This document shows, in pieces, positions 51,661 through 61,157 of a DNA stretch of 64,000 nucleotides. Origin of the DNA: Salipaludibacillus aurantiacus. Lineage in GTDB: Bacteria > Bacillota > Bacilli > Bacillales > Salisediminibacteriaceae. The stretch is taken from NCBI RefSeq assembly GCF_900111295.1, contig NZ_FOGT01000002.1, forward strand, positions 1 through 64,000. Reading direction: 5' to 3'. Under the pieces are notes generated by a model, which was not told the origin of the DNA, made no database searches, and worked only from the letters and a program-made list of their open reading frames with translations. Made by a program: the position numbers and the translations under genes. Within the stretch, counting starts at the first letter, position 1. Every line of letters begins with the position of its first letter.

Positions 51661-52355
51661 GGACGAACCACCTCGTCCCTGGTGATCACTCCGTCTTCTA
51701 TCTCAATAATGCGATTTGCCTGTAAGGCGATTTGCTCATCATGAGTAATCATAACGAGCGTCTGATTATACGTTTTGTTAAACATTTTCAGCAGATCAAT
51801 TATTTCCCTGCTGTTTTTACTGTCTAAATTTCCGGTTGGTTCATCCGCCAGCATGATTGTCGGATGGCTGATCAGCGCACGTCCGATAGAGACCCGCTGC
51901 TGCTGGCCTCCTGACAGCTGGTTAGGCAAATAATGCAAACGGTTCTGCAGCCCTAACTTGGCGACAATATCCTGTAAACGCTTCTCCTCCACGTCATGCT
52001 GATCCAGCAAAACAGGAAGAGTAATATTTTCTTCTACGGATAATATCGGAATCAAGTTGTAAAACTGATAAATCAACCCGATTTGCCTTCTTCTGAAGAC
52101 GGCAAGCTGTGTATCGTTTAAGCTGTAAATATCCGTCCCGTCAATCATCACTTTTCCGCTGGTCGGCCGATCCACTCCACCGAGCATATGCAGCAAGGTT
52201 GATTTACCCGAACCGGATGGTCCGATTATCGCAGCGAACTCCCCTTTATTGATGGAAAAGGAGACCTCATTCAGCGCGTAAACAGCCGTTTCCCCCTTGC
52301 CGTATTGTTTAGACAGGTTCTCTATTTTTAATATTTCCATGACTAAAGCCTCCAT
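51657..52355 (-). CDS. ABC transporter ATP-binding protein
   Basis: A 232-residue LolD/MacB-type ATPase. Walker [13 protein letters not shown]-loop FYNLIP, signature [15 protein letters not shown], Walker [13 protein letters not shown] and switch His MITHDEQ are all intact. An alternative start at [14 protein letters not shown] removes five residues. It lies 74 bp downstream of the sensor kinase gene. It works with the permease of the next gene. Confidence 0.95.
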   Translation of the reverse strand: MEALVMEILKIENLSKQYGKGETAVYALNEVSFSINKGEFAAIIGPSGSGKSTLLHMLGGVDRPTSGKVMIDGTDIYSLNDTQLAVFRRRQIGLIYQFYNLIPILSVEENITLPVLLDQHDVEEKRLQDIVAKLGLQNRLHYLPNQLSGGQQQRVSIGRALISHPTIMLADEPTGNLDSKNSREIIDLLKMFNKTYNQTLVMITHDEQIALQANRIIEIEDGVITRDEVVRP

Positions 52356-52429
52356 CTTTTATTATGATGGGTTCAGTATAGCTGCCTAATATGACTCTCA
52401 AGTGACTTTAAAGATGACAATTTAGTCAC

Positions 52430-53428
52430 TTACACCTGTTTGTAGAATTTCAAAAGAAATTCAGTCCCTTTGCCCAGGTCACTCTTTACCTGCAGGTCGC
52501 CTCCCTGATTCGTTACAATACTATAGGCCATAGCAAGCCCTATACCTACACTGTCTTCACTGGCATTCTTTCCCTTATAGAACCTTTTAAAAATGTAAGG
52601 CAGGTCCTCCCTTGCAATTCCCTCTCCGTGATCTGCCACCCTGATTTCCGTGTAAAGCACATTTTCATCCCACAAAATGGTTATTTTTCCTTGTTCATCA
52701 GTGTGTTCCACGGCATTTTTCAGTAAATTAATCAGCGCCTCCGCCGTCCAGTTCATATCCCCTTCGAAACCCATCGTCCCGCCGCCCTGAATGTTTATAT
52801 GCTGCTCCTTAATATCAATTGGAACAAGCACGGCCTCTAATGCTTTATTCACTAAGTCTTTTACCAGAATCCTGTCCTTTTTAAAGGAAACGGTGCCCGC
52901 ATCTATTTTGGAAAGTTTTAATAGAGAGGAAACGAGCCATTCAATCCGTTTCAGCTGCTGCCGGATATTTCCTGTGAATTCTTTCCGTTCCGCCTCCGGC
53001 AGGTCTGCGTCGCTCAGCAGATCAACCATAACGAGCATGGAGGTAAGAGGCGTTTTCAATTGATGGGAGATATCGGACAATCCTTTCGTTAATTCAATCT
53101 TATCTGTACGGAGATGGGCTCCCTGTTCGGAGAGTTTACGTGTCACTTTATAAATTTCACTTTTTAAAATGCTGAGTTCCCCTTCAAAATTATCACGGAC
53201 ATCTAAAGTATAGTTTCCGCTGCTGATCTGGCGAAGATAACCAGATAATTTTTTTATTTCCGAGTAACGCCAGCGGGTAAAAAGGACTGTTACTGCTATA
53301 AACAACAAGGAAGAAACCACTGCCATAATAAAAGCCTCCCTGGATAAGGAAGCTGCAATACTTATCGTTCCTATGGCTATTACGCTTAAACTTATAAAAA
53401 ATGTTCTGAATTCCCGGTTCCGGAACAT
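52430..53428 (-). CDS. Sensor histidine kinase
   Basis: A 332-residue kinase. Two transmembrane segments (about 8-27 and 33-51) are joined by a loop of only five residues, so there is no extracytoplasmic sensor domain. That fits kinases that sense through the membrane or the adjacent ABC transporter. A HAMP-like region is followed by the H-box SDISHQLKTPLTSM (His122). ATP-binding: NLLKNAVEHT (N-box), VADHGEGIAREDLPYIFKRF and GIGLAMAYSIV. It lies 3 bp after the regulator gene. Confidence 0.9.
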   Translation of the reverse strand: MFRNREFRTFFISLSVIAIGTISIAASLSREAFIMAVVSSLLFIAVTVLFTRWRYSEIKKLSGYLRQISSGNYTLDVRDNFEGELSILKSEIYKVTRKLSEQGAHLRTDKIELTKGLSDISHQLKTPLTSMLVMVDLLSDADLPEAERKEFTGNIRQQLKRIEWLVSSLLKLSKIDAGTVSFKKDRILVKDLVNKALEAVLVPIDIKEQHINIQGGGTMGFEGDMNWTAEALINLLKNAVEHTDEQGKITILWDENVLYTEIRVADHGEGIAREDLPYIFKRFYKGKNASEDSVGIGLAMAYSIVTNQGGDLQVKSDLGKGTEFLLKFYKQV

Positions 53429-53431
53429 CGT

Positions 53432-54115
53432 TTACTCACCCACCTTGTATCCTAAGCCGCGAATTGTTTTAATAACCTTTGGATTTTGGGGATCATCTTC
53501 TAATTTATTACGGAGGCGTTTAATATAAACTGTTAACGTATTATCATTTACGAAATCCCCTGCCACGTCCCAAATTTGCTCCAACAGCTGGTTTCTCGAG
53601 AATACCTGGCCGATATGGTTAGCAAAAATAAGGAATAAACGGTATTCCAACGCAGTTATGTTCACTTCATTTCCGTTTTTATACACTTTTCCTTTAAGAG
53701 TATGGATACGAATATTATCGATTTCAATCATCGGCACGGTTTTCGTCTGTTTTTCATACCGGCGCAAAACCGTTTTAATCCGTGAGACTAATTCACGGAT
53801 CCGGAAAGGTTTCGTTATGTAATCATCTGCCCCCATGTCCAGCCCCATGACGACGTTCACTTCATCATCGATGGCCGTTAAGAAAATCACGGGCACATCT
53901 CTCCGTTTCTTTACTAACCGGCATAAATCGTAGCCGCTTCCATCCGGCAAAGACAGGTCGAAAAGGCATAAACCTATGTCATTGAGCTCTGTTTCGATGA
54001 CATTTTCAGCCGACTTGGCATCGTAACAAAGGTTTGTTTCAAATTGTTCCTGCTGGAGCGAATAATCTAACCCTGAAGCAATCGTTTTATCATCTTCAAC
54101 TAGTAAAATTTGCAT
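53432..54115 (-). CDS. OmpR-family response regulator
   Basis: A 227-residue response regulator. The phosphoacceptor is Asp53 in CLFDLSLPDGSGYD, with acidic residues at 8-9 (VEDDK), Thr in FLTAID and Lys in DDYITKPFRIREL. The C-terminal winged helix is of OmpR type (ITALEYRLFLIFANHIGQVF, VNDNTLTVYIKRLRNKLEDD). It is first of the four-gene set regulator-kinase-ATPase-permease and probably controls transcription of the transporter. Confidence 0.95.
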   Translation of the reverse strand: MQILLVEDDKTIASGLDYSLQQEQFETNLCYDAKSAENVIETELNDIGLCLFDLSLPDGSGYDLCRLVKKRRDVPVIFLTAIDDEVNVVMGLDMGADDYITKPFRIRELVSRIKTVLRRYEKQTKTVPMIEIDNIRIHTLKGKVYKNGNEVNITALEYRLFLIFANHIGQVFSRNQLLEQIWDVAGDFVNDNTLTVYIKRLRNKLEDDPQNPKVIKTIRGLGYKVGE

Positions 54116-54188
54116 TTATCTCCCTCTTTTCTCCCTTCCCATAGCTATAGATTCTGGCAAGCCGCAATAAAGCAAGCGCGACAGCCTG

Positions 54189-54314
54189 TTATTTTTTGTT
54201 GTTATTTATCTCTTCAAGTAATTCAATCATTTTTTTATTTTGTTTAGTTTGCTCTTTTAGATACCCAATAATTGTACCAATACCTATCACAGCAAGCAGC
54301 ACTAAAATCCACAT
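54189..54314 (-). CDS. Small membrane-anchored peptide (41 aa)
   Basis: The ATG at 54314 follows GGGGG. The peptide begins MWILVLLAVIGIGTIIGYLK, one membrane segment, and continues with a charged coiled-coil-like tail (EQTKQNKKMIELLEEINNNK). It lies just upstream of the response regulator gene on the same strand. Size and topology resemble small accessory proteins, but no partner is shown by the sequence. Confidence 0.6.
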   Translation of the reverse strand: MWILVLLAVIGIGTIIGYLKEQTKQNKKMIELLEEINNNKK

Positions 54315-54399
54315 CCTATACCCCCAATTGCAAAATTAATTTCTACCTATATATATTTTACATTCCCTTTCTTTAAAGGGGCGCCAGATTTTCATTTTT

Positions 54400-54888
54400 T
54401 TAATCTACAGACAGAGTCTTCTTATGTGAAACACCGAGGTGCCGGTATTTTATTGTAACTTGATTAATGGGCTCGTTATGAATGCACGAAAGGCTATAAA
54501 TAAGATCATCTTCTGTTGCTGTGCCGGCATTTACTTTTTCGAGTTGTTTTTGCGGGTGTGTATCAGGTTGAATAGATACAGCATTCACTTCTTTAAAAGT
54601 ATACTCGCTCTCAACTTCTCCATCAAAATCGTCTGTAATAACAAACCCTTGCATGTGATGGCTTACTTGAATTTTGACTTCTGAAGGAGAATCATTGTTA
54701 TTGACCAGCACCTCTTCTATTTTTACAGTGCCTATTGGACTTTTGTTTCCTGCCTCAACCAGTTGGACTTCTCCATCTAAACCAAAACCGCTTGAATAGA
54801 CGGCTAATGGCGAATACCATTTTAAAAATGTATAAGCACCTGCCACAATTACTAAAAAACTAAAAATCAGGATTAAAACCTTTCTCAC
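54400..54888 (-). CDS. Membrane-anchored exported protein (162 aa)
   Basis: One N-terminal hydrophobic anchor (4-23) is followed by an extracytoplasmic part of about 135 residues with alternating polar strands (VQLVEAGNKSPIGTVKIEEV, VKIQVSHHMQGFVITDDFDG), likely a beta-sandwich. No lipobox. Function unknown. It lies between the 41-residue peptide gene and the 97-residue membrane protein. GGAGTGATACC precedes the ATG. Confidence 0.65.
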   Translation of the reverse strand: MRKVLILIFSFLVIVAGAYTFLKWYSPLAVYSSGFGLDGEVQLVEAGNKSPIGTVKIEEVLVNNNDSPSEVKIQVSHHMQGFVITDDFDGEVESEYTFKEVNAVSIQPDTHPQKQLEKVNAGTATEDDLIYSLSCIHNEPINQVTIKYRHLGVSHKKTLSVD

Positions 54889-55003
54889 GGTATCACTCCT
54901 TCTTTATCTCCCCGATAAGCTCTGCTGTACTCCTGGTTGACCAGTTGTGACCTGTGATAGTTGCACATAAAAATTTCTAATCTCATACACCGCCTAAGGA
55001 TTT

Positions 55004-55297
55004 TTAACTGAAAAAAGTGTAAATCGTCCAAAATATGAAAGCTAAAAGATACATAATCACTTGGAAAGCTACTATAACTATTATTATCCACTCGGCCCAG
55101 CGCTTCCTCCGTAAAGCAAAAATTAAAATAAAAAAATGCCCAGTAATAATAAAGAGAAGCCCGTAAAAAGAAATCTCGTTACGCAAAAATTCATTTATTC
55201 CTAAACCACCATTCACCACCGCTAAAACAATAAATGCGAAAAGAAATATTTTAAATTTTTTTTCCCTTTTTTCATTTTCAGGGCTGAATTTATCCAT
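55004..55297 (-). CDS. Three-pass membrane protein (97 aa)
   Basis: ATG 55297 with GAGGT eight bases upstream is preferred over the frame from 55330. A charged N-terminus (MDKFSPENEKREKKF) leads into three hydrophobic segments: about 15-31, 40-59 and 67-90. It resembles small DUF-type integral membrane proteins. Function unknown. Confidence 0.65.
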   Translation of the reverse strand: MDKFSPENEKREKKFKIFLFAFIVLAVVNGGLGINEFLRNEISFYGLLFIITGHFFILIFALRRKRWAEWIIIVIVAFQVIMYLLAFIFWTIYTFFS

Positions 55298-55454
55298 ATG
55301 TAATACCTCATTCATTATTTTTATATACAAGAAGGAAGCTTTTTTATCGGATGCTTGCGTCTGTTCGAGCAGAACTCCCTCTGGCAGCGTTAACTATATG
55401 GGTTCCGAAAATAATAAGATTAAAAAAATAAGCGCTTCTTAAATGATTTGGTAT

Positions 55455-56027
55455 TTAAGAATTTTTCTTACGTTGATCCTTATCGTGCTCCGCCATTACC
55501 CTCCCGTAAATTTCATCTGCAATCTCTGCTACGGATAACGTGCCGTCCACGATGATGTCTGAATTCGGTTTAATAGTGTTCAGCATTTCTACATAGCCAC
55601 GCCTTCCCCGGGATATGTAATTTCCCATATCCGCCAAGAGTTCTTCCATAGTACTGTGTTTAAAATCCCTCATGATCCGGCGTGCCATAGCCACATCCAA
55701 AGGTGTATCAATAAACACAGTATAGTCAATGAACGGCCTCATCTGAGAATGTTTATAAGCGAATGGATAATCAAGTATTATATAATCCAGCGGTTCATTT
55801 AACAGCCTTTTCAAATTACTAAAAAATGGGTCTAAGTTCCATTTGTCATAGTCCGCTCCACTGTCAACCCAGTCAATAATGTCCTCTGGCCCTTCAAACT
55901 CGTAGTCATCAAAATAGAGTATGTCAGATTTATATAATTTCTCCCTTAAATATTCCGCAAGAGTGGTTTTACCTCCGCCGGAGACGCCGGCAATAGCAAC
56001 AACGACGGGCCGTTTTTCTTTCTTCAA
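55455..56027 (-). CDS. Uridine kinase-like P-loop protein
   Basis: A 190-residue P-loop protein. Walker A is AIAGVSGGGKTTLAEYL; SDILYFDDYEFEGPEDIIDW is the substrate-binding DxDDxE-like region; YIILDYPFAYKHSQ and VFIDTPLDVAMARRIMRDFK follow the uridine kinase/phosphoribulokinase pattern. It may phosphorylate a nucleoside or sugar; the true substrate is uncertain since the family is broad. A GGGAGGG site precedes the ATG. It is divergent from yqfL with a 246-bp spacer. Confidence 0.8.
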   Translation of the reverse strand: MKKEKRPVVVAIAGVSGGGKTTLAEYLREKLYKSDILYFDDYEFEGPEDIIDWVDSGADYDKWNLDPFFSNLKRLLNEPLDYIILDYPFAYKHSQMRPFIDYTVFIDTPLDVAMARRIMRDFKHSTMEELLADMGNYISRGRRGYVEMLNTIKPNSDIIVDGTLSVAEIADEIYGRVMAEHDKDQRKKNS

Positions 56028-56211
56028 AATTATCCCTCCCCTATCCTAATCAATTTTACCATATACTTCCTGTCTGCAGTTTCCCGCCTGAAAGGCGTTC
56101 ACTCCGTAGCACCAGCTGACTACACCATAATTGCCCATTTAACGGTATTTTTTCACCGGCCAAAAGATTTTTCCACAAAAATTGAAAAATTCTCTTTAAA
56201 TAAAAGCCCAT

Positions 56212-56244
56212 TATGTTATACTTGTAACCGATTAGTATAACACA
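56212..56244. promoter_or_regulatory. Paired CcpN-type operators upstream of yqfL-ppdK
   Basis: TATGTTATACT (56212-56222) and, inverted, AGTATAACACA (56234-56244; reverse TGTGTTATACT) both match the CcpN consensus TRTGHYATAYW as I recall it from B. subtilis. They face each other with an 11-bp gap, 22 bp centre to centre. CcpN represses gluconeogenic genes on sugars, and YqfL modulates its activity. Confidence 0.6.
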
Positions 56245-56273
56245 TTAGTTTTTTCAAACTTTAAAGACAGCAG

Positions 56274-57098
56274 GTGGTGTTTTTGAGCAGACAAAGAAAA
56301 GTATTCATCCTATCGGATTCCGTGGGTGAAACGGCTGATCATGTCGTCAATGCCGTGTCCAGTCAGTTTACGACTGATAATGTGGAATTCCACCGGGTCC
56401 CCTATGTCTATGCGACAGAAGATATTGAACAAGTGATACGAGAAGCCGGGCAATATCAGTCGATCATTGCCTACACCATCGTTATTGATGAATTAAAACA
56501 ATACTTAGATCAGCGGGCAGCAGAAGAAAACATCAAAGCAGTCGATCTGCTGAGCCCTTTGATCAGCGCATTTAGTGAGTCATTTGGTAAACCCCCTGGG
56601 CACGAACCCGGGATGATGCGGAAACTTGATGAAGATTACTTCCGGAAAGTAGCTGCCGTGGAATTCGCGGTGAAGTATGACGATGCACAGGATCCAAGAG
56701 GGATATTAAAAGCGGATCTTGTCATTATTGGGGTGTCACGGACGTCGAAAACGCCTTTATCGATGTATCTCGCTCATAAACGGTTCAAAGTGGCGAATAT
56801 TCCTTTAGTCCCTGAGATTCCCCCGCCAGAAGAACTGTTTCAGCTCCCTAGAAACAAATGCGTCGGCCTTATAATTACACCTGATAAATTAAACGAAATA
56901 CGCAAAGAACGCCTGAAAACAATGGGCTTAACCTCGGGGTCAACGTATGCTAAATATGAACGGATTCTTGAAGAACTGGAATATGCCGATAAAATCATTA
57001 AACGCATCGGGTGTCCGGTCATCAATGTGTCCAACAAAGCTGTAGAAGAAACTGCTCATTATATTATTGAAGTTCTGAAAATAGAGAGGAGCCAATAG
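56274..57098 (+). CDS. yqfL: PPDK regulatory protein (YqfL, DUF299)
   Basis: A 274-residue bifunctional kinase/pyrophosphorylase of the PSRP/DUF299 family, which controls pyruvate,phosphate dikinase by phosphorylating or dephosphorylating a threonine next to the catalytic His. In Bacillus YqfL also modulates CcpN. The N-terminal domain begins VFILSDSVGETADHVVNAVS and the P-loop is GVSRTSKTPLSMYLAHKRFK. The start is GTG 56274 or TTG 56283; AGGTGGT favours the latter. It is 2 bp from ppdK, and they form one operon. Confidence 0.9.
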   Translation: MVFLSRQRKVFILSDSVGETADHVVNAVSSQFTTDNVEFHRVPYVYATEDIEQVIREAGQYQSIIAYTIVIDELKQYLDQRAAEENIKAVDLLSPLISAFSESFGKPPGHEPGMMRKLDEDYFRKVAAVEFAVKYDDAQDPRGILKADLVIIGVSRTSKTPLSMYLAHKRFKVANIPLVPEIPPPEELFQLPRNKCVGLIITPDKLNEIRKERLKTMGLTSGSTYAKYERILEELEYADKIIKRIGCPVINVSNKAVEETAHYIIEVLKIERSQ

Positions 57099-57100
57099 AT

Positions 57101-59755
57101 ATGACAAAGCTCGTTTATATGTTTGATGAAAGCAAAAGCGGAATGAAAGAAACTTTAGGCGGCAAGGGCGCCAATTTAGCTGAAATGACGCGGATCGGTT
57201 TACCGGTACCAGAAGGGTTTACTATTTCAACCCAGGCGTGCAATACATATTATGACCACGATCAGCAGATAACGGGTGATCTTAAGGAGCAAGTGATTGA
57301 CTCTCTCCATAAACTTGAACAAAAAACCGGTAAAAAGCTTGGCGATCCTTCCGATCCTCTGCTTGTGTCTGTCCGATCAGGAGCGGTCTTTTCAATGCCG
57401 GGCATGATGGACACGGTGCTGAATTTAGGGATGAACGAGAAAACTGTCGAAGCGGTGGCCGAATTAACTCAAAACCCCCGTTTTGCTTATGACTCTTACC
57501 GCAGGTTCATTCAGATGTTCAGCGATGTCGTATTAAAAGTAGACAGCTACTTTTTTGAACAGCACCTTGAAGAAACCCGAGAGAAAAAAGGCTATGCGGC
57601 GGACCCTGAATTAACAGCTGAGGACTGGAAAGAAGTGATCACAGGCTATAAAAAAATTGTCCGGGACCATACGAAACGGACCTTCCCTGAAGACCCTCAG
57701 GAGCAGCTGTTTTTAGCCATTCAAGCAGTATTTGATTCCTGGAATAACCAGCGTGCGATCATCTACCGCCGGTTAAATAACATTCCCGGCCACTTAGGAA
57801 CAGCCGTCAACATCCAAAGCATGGTGTTCGGCAATATGGGTGATGATTCGGGTACTGGCGTAGCGTTCACAAGAAACCCTTCCACTGGGGAAGCGGTGCT
57901 TTACGGAGAATATCTGATCAATGCCCAAGGGGAAGATGTCGTCGCGGGGATACGAACTCCCCAGCCTATTCATACGCTGAAAACGGAAATGCCTGAGGTT
58001 TACCAGCAGTTCGTTGAGACGTGCAACCGCCTGGAAAGCCATTATGGGGATATGCAGGATATTGAGTTTACGGTTGAGCGGGGTAAATTATTTATCCTCC
58101 AGACCAGGAACGGCAAACGGACGGCCCAGGCCGCTATACGAATTGCGGTTGAAATGGTAAAAGAGGGTGTCATTGACAGGCGTCAAGCTCTTCTCCGAGT
58201 CGATCCCGACCAGTTAAACCAGCTGCTGCACCAGAGAATTGACGACTCATACGAATTAAAGCCGCTTGCCAAAGGCTTACCCGCTTCTCCGGGAGCCGCT
58301 ACCGGCCACGTCGTTTTTGACTCTGATGATGCGGAATTGCTAAGCCAAAGCGGTAAAAAAGTGATCCTCGTCCGGCCTGAGACCACACCGGATGATATCC
58401 ACGGCATTGTCGCCTCTGAAGCGATCGTCACAAGCCGGGGCGGGATGACAAGCCATGCGGCAGTGGTCGCCCGCGGGATGGGAAAAGCGTGTATTTGCGG
58501 CTGCGAAAGTTTAAAAATTGATTTAAAGAAAAAAGAATTCCGCGTTGGGGAGACCGTCGTTAACTACTTGGATACCGTTACGATTGACGGGGCGACCGGG
58601 GAACTTATGCTTGGCGACATACCAATGATTCCACCTGAACTGTCACCGGAATTTGAAATGCTTCTTTCCTGGGCAGATAAAGAGAGATCGTTAGGTGTGC
58701 GGACGAACGCTGATACGCCGGAAGACGCCTATAAAGCGCGGGAATTTGGCGCGGAAGGCATTGGCCTATGCCGGACGGAGCATATGTTTATGGATGCGAA
58801 ACGAATTCCTATTGTCAGGGACATGATTTTAGCCGGGACGGTTGACGAACGCATGGCAGCGCTTGAGAAGCTTCTTCCGATGCAGCAAGGCGATTTCACT
58901 CAAATATTTGAGGCGATGAACGGCCATCCAGTAACGGTCCGTCTGCTGGATCCGCCACTTCATGAATTTTTGCCTGATAAAGAAGAGTTGCTAGTTGAGG
59001 TGACGAAGCTTCAACTGACTGATCCTGAGTCACCTGAGTTAAAAGAGAAAGAACAGCTGCTTAAAAAAGTCCGCCAGCTTGATGAATTTAATCCGATGCT
59101 CGGCCACCGCGGCTGCCGTTTAGGAATGGTTTATCCCGAAATTTATATGATGCAGGCAAAGGCCATTTTCTATGCGGCTTCAAGCCTTATCGAGAAAAAC
59201 ATAGAGGTAAAGCCTGAAGTAATGATTCCGTTAGTCGGCCATGTCAATGAGCTAAAAGCGATGCGCCAGGTTGTCGTTGAAGCAGCGGAGCTTGTTGCAG
59301 AAGAGTCAGGCAAAACGGTCGATTACACGGTGGGCACGATGATTGAAATCCCCCGTGCAGCTTTAACAGCTGACAAAATTGCCATAGAGGCGGATTTCTT
59401 CTCGTTCGGCACGAACGATTTAACGCAAACCACATTTGGTTTCAGCCGTGATGATGCTGAAACGAAGTTCCTTCAGCATTACATTGAAGAAAACACGCTG
59501 CCTGACAATCCATTTATGGTGCTGGACCAGGAAGGGGTCGGGAAGCTCGTTGAAACCGGAGTCCAATTGGGGCGCCAGACGAAACCTTCTTTGAAAACAG
59601 GCATTTGCGGGGAACACGGCGGTGAAAAAAGCTCGATTGAATTCTGCTTCAAGAAAGGCCTTGATTATGTCAGCTGCTCGCCATACCGGGTGCCTTTAGC
59701 CCGATTAGCGGCCGCTCAAGCAACGGTCCGTCATAAAGAGACACTTTCCAGTTAA
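57101..59755 (+). CDS. ppdK: Pyruvate, phosphate dikinase
   Basis: An 884-residue enzyme that converts pyruvate, ATP and phosphate to PEP, AMP and pyrophosphate. The N-terminal ATP-grasp part starts LVYMFDESKSGMKETLGGKG. The phosphohistidine domain has GGMTSHAAVVARGMGKACIC, with the Thr two residues before the His that YqfL regulates. The C-terminal barrel includes LGHRGCRLGMVYPEIYMMQA and GICGEHGGEKSSIEFC. All landmarks are intact and length is standard. The preceding yqfL and CcpN-type sites indicate use in gluconeogenesis. Confidence 0.95.
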   Translation: MTKLVYMFDESKSGMKETLGGKGANLAEMTRIGLPVPEGFTISTQACNTYYDHDQQITGDLKEQVIDSLHKLEQKTGKKLGDPSDPLLVSVRSGAVFSMPGMMDTVLNLGMNEKTVEAVAELTQNPRFAYDSYRRFIQMFSDVVLKVDSYFFEQHLEETREKKGYAADPELTAEDWKEVITGYKKIVRDHTKRTFPEDPQEQLFLAIQAVFDSWNNQRAIIYRRLNNIPGHLGTAVNIQSMVFGNMGDDSGTGVAFTRNPSTGEAVLYGEYLINAQGEDVVAGIRTPQPIHTLKTEMPEVYQQFVETCNRLESHYGDMQDIEFTVERGKLFILQTRNGKRTAQAAIRIAVEMVKEGVIDRRQALLRVDPDQLNQLLHQRIDDSYELKPLAKGLPASPGAATGHVVFDSDDAELLSQSGKKVILVRPETTPDDIHGIVASEAIVTSRGGMTSHAAVVARGMGKACICGCESLKIDLKKKEFRVGETVVNYLDTVTIDGATGELMLGDIPMIPPELSPEFEMLLSWADKERSLGVRTNADTPEDAYKAREFGAEGIGLCRTEHMFMDAKRIPIVRDMILAGTVDERMAALEKLLPMQQGDFTQIFEAMNGHPVTVRLLDPPLHEFLPDKEELLVEVTKLQLTDPESPELKEKEQLLKKVRQLDEFNPMLGHRGCRLGMVYPEIYMMQAKAIFYAASSLIEKNIEVKPEVMIPLVGHVNELKAMRQVVVEAAELVAEESGKTVDYTVGTMIEIPRAALTADKIAIEADFFSFGTNDLTQTTFGFSRDDAETKFLQHYIEENTLPDNPFMVLDQEGVGKLVETGVQLGRQTKPSLKTGICGEHGGEKSSIEFCFKKGLDYVSCSPYRVPLARLAAAQATVRHKETLSS

Positions 59756-59802
59756 TCGGTTGCAAGAGTGACGTAACAATAAAAAAATGTTGAACTAAAA
59801 TA

Positions 59803-59860
59803 GAGGCAGCTTCTATCCAAGGTGATTAAAATGGATGTGGAAGCTGCCTTCTGTTTTTCT
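59803..59860 (+). terminator. Terminator after ppdK
   Basis: GAGGCAGCTTC (59803-59813) pairs with GAAGCTGCCTT (59840-59850), then CTGTTTTTC. Confidence 0.85.
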
Positions 59861-59940
59861 GCCGGGAATTTATAGAGTATGGGGCATCCACTCGAATAAG
59901 GGAGGCTCACCTTAATATGCGGGTTAATGACGTAGCTTAC

Positions 59941-60195
59941 TTAAAGATCAATAGTCCTGTGAGGTTTACTGAAGTGGCTCGTGCCTCCGCCGCCTACAAG
60001 CACTCTCCCATTTCTGGGGAAAATCAGCAGTTTCTTTAAGTCGCCTTGAAGTAAAAGTTCCACTTTAGCTTGATCCCTCGTAGCAGTATATACAACATAT
60101 CCTGACTTAGAGAGAGACGTTCTCCAGTTATCATCAAATTCAGCCACTAATACGCGGTTTGAATACGTTTGATTTTTCCTTTCGGAATTTTTCAC
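59941..60195 (-). CDS. Small hypothetical protein (84 aa)
   Basis: A basic 84-residue protein opened by GTG/ATG near 60195 behind AAGGAGGGC. The central part (VLVAEFDDNWRTSLSKSGYV, VYTATRDQAKVELLLQGDLK) could be a small alpha-beta domain, and the end is Gly- and His-rich. No family recognised. The strong ribosome binding site supports it, while composition alone does not settle it. Confidence 0.45.
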   Translation of the reverse strand: MKNSERKNQTYSNRVLVAEFDDNWRTSLSKSGYVVYTATRDQAKVELLLQGDLKKLLIFPRNGRVLVGGGGTSHFSKPHRTIDL

Positions 60196-60345
60196 GAGCT
60201 TTTGCCCTCCTTCCGTTTTAAAAAATAGAATCTCTTTATAACGTATTCAACAATCCCGCAATTGAATGGATACTTACCGCTTTTTATGAAAATTAAGTAT
60301 TAAGGGATTTAGAACTGAGGGGCCATGCTCTGGAAACTTATAAAT

Positions 60346-60380
60346 AACCTTGCTCGTATGACACATCAAGCAAGGTTTAA
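60346..60380 (-). terminator. Terminator after the DUF3147 gene
   Basis: AACCTTGCT and AGCAAGGTT arms, about 15 bp past the stop at 60391. Confidence 0.65.
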
Positions 60381-60390
60381 CAGGGGGATT

Positions 60391-60738
60391 TCATATAAGG
60401 GGAGATATTTTCTTCACAACAATGTCCTGGATGGCAAGAAAAGCTGCCCAGCCTCCGATCCCGAATAAAATAGAAACAATTAAAGGAAAAGACGCTTTTA
60501 ATGAAATCACTACTACAATTAACAATACAGCCGTGGCAGGAAACCCCCACAGGACACCTAATGCGAATTTGCTGAGATTAATTGATTGTTCTCCTTGAAC
60601 GTTAAGCCAAATTAAACTAAGTAAACTGACTAATGGCAGAGCAGCTATAATTCCGCCATACTTAGGAAAAATCCTTGCCACTTCAGTTACTATTCCAATA
60701 ATAATTGCACTCACTAAAATTTTTATTACCAAGAACAT
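60391..60738 (-). CDS. DUF3147-family membrane protein
   Basis: A 115-residue, four-pass membrane protein matching the DUF3147 pattern (FPKYGGIIAALPLVSLLSLI, then WGFPATAVLLIVVVI). It overlaps the MarR gene by 13 bp, so both are translated from one mRNA. It may be a small transporter component under MarR control, an inference from the pairing only. Confidence 0.75.
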   Translation of the reverse strand: MFLVIKILVSAIIIGIVTEVARIFPKYGGIIAALPLVSLLSLIWLNVQGEQSINLSKFALGVLWGFPATAVLLIVVVISLKASFPLIVSILFGIGGWAAFLAIQDIVVKKISPLI

Positions 60739-61157
60739 TTCCTGGCCTCCCTGCTGAGAAAATGAAAAGCTTTGGCTACTGTTTCAGCCTCTGAGTCACT
60801 TAGGTTTTCTAAAACATTTTCTAATTTGTCCTCATCTAAGCGCGTATGTTTATTCAACACGCCCCTCCCTTCTGGAGTCATGATTACAAATACTCTTCTT
60901 TCATCCTCACTGCTTCTTTTTTTGGAAACCAGCCCTTTTTTAATTAACCTTTTGATATGTTCAGAAGCAGTATTATGAGACACCCCTATGTAGTCAGCCA
61001 GATCCCCCACCGTGAGCGCTTCTCTCTTCTCTATATGCTGTAATAACCGGACTGCCTGGTGAGATATATTTTCCTGATGAATGTAATGCAGGGAATGATA
61101 AATGTCTGTCCACTTTTCGTTAATATTGTTGACTAGATTTTTCAAATCTTTCATCAT
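60726..61157 (-). CDS. MarR-family transcriptional regulator
   Basis: A 143-residue MarR protein. The DNA-binding winged helix is at 50-110 (LTVGDLADYIGVSHNTASEH, IKRLIKKGLVSKKRSSEDER). It is the first gene of the operon, with a GGAGGGATC ribosome binding site. The regulator normally represses its own operon and responds to small phenolic or hydrophobic ligands. Confidence 0.85.
   Translation of the reverse strand: MMKDLKNLVNNINEKWTDIYHSLHYIHQENISHQAVRLLQHIEKREALTVGDLADYIGVSHNTASEHIKRLIKKGLVSKKRSSEDERRVFVIMTPEGRGVLNKHTRLDEDKLENVLENLSDSEAETVAKAFHFLSREARKCSW

Noticed and set aside
49060-54115. Bacitracin-type BceRSAB module
   Set aside because: The kinase has the short loop of that type, but the permease has two large extracellular parts and two FtsX units, not the Bce topology. 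A generic FtsX/MacB-type transporter is safer.
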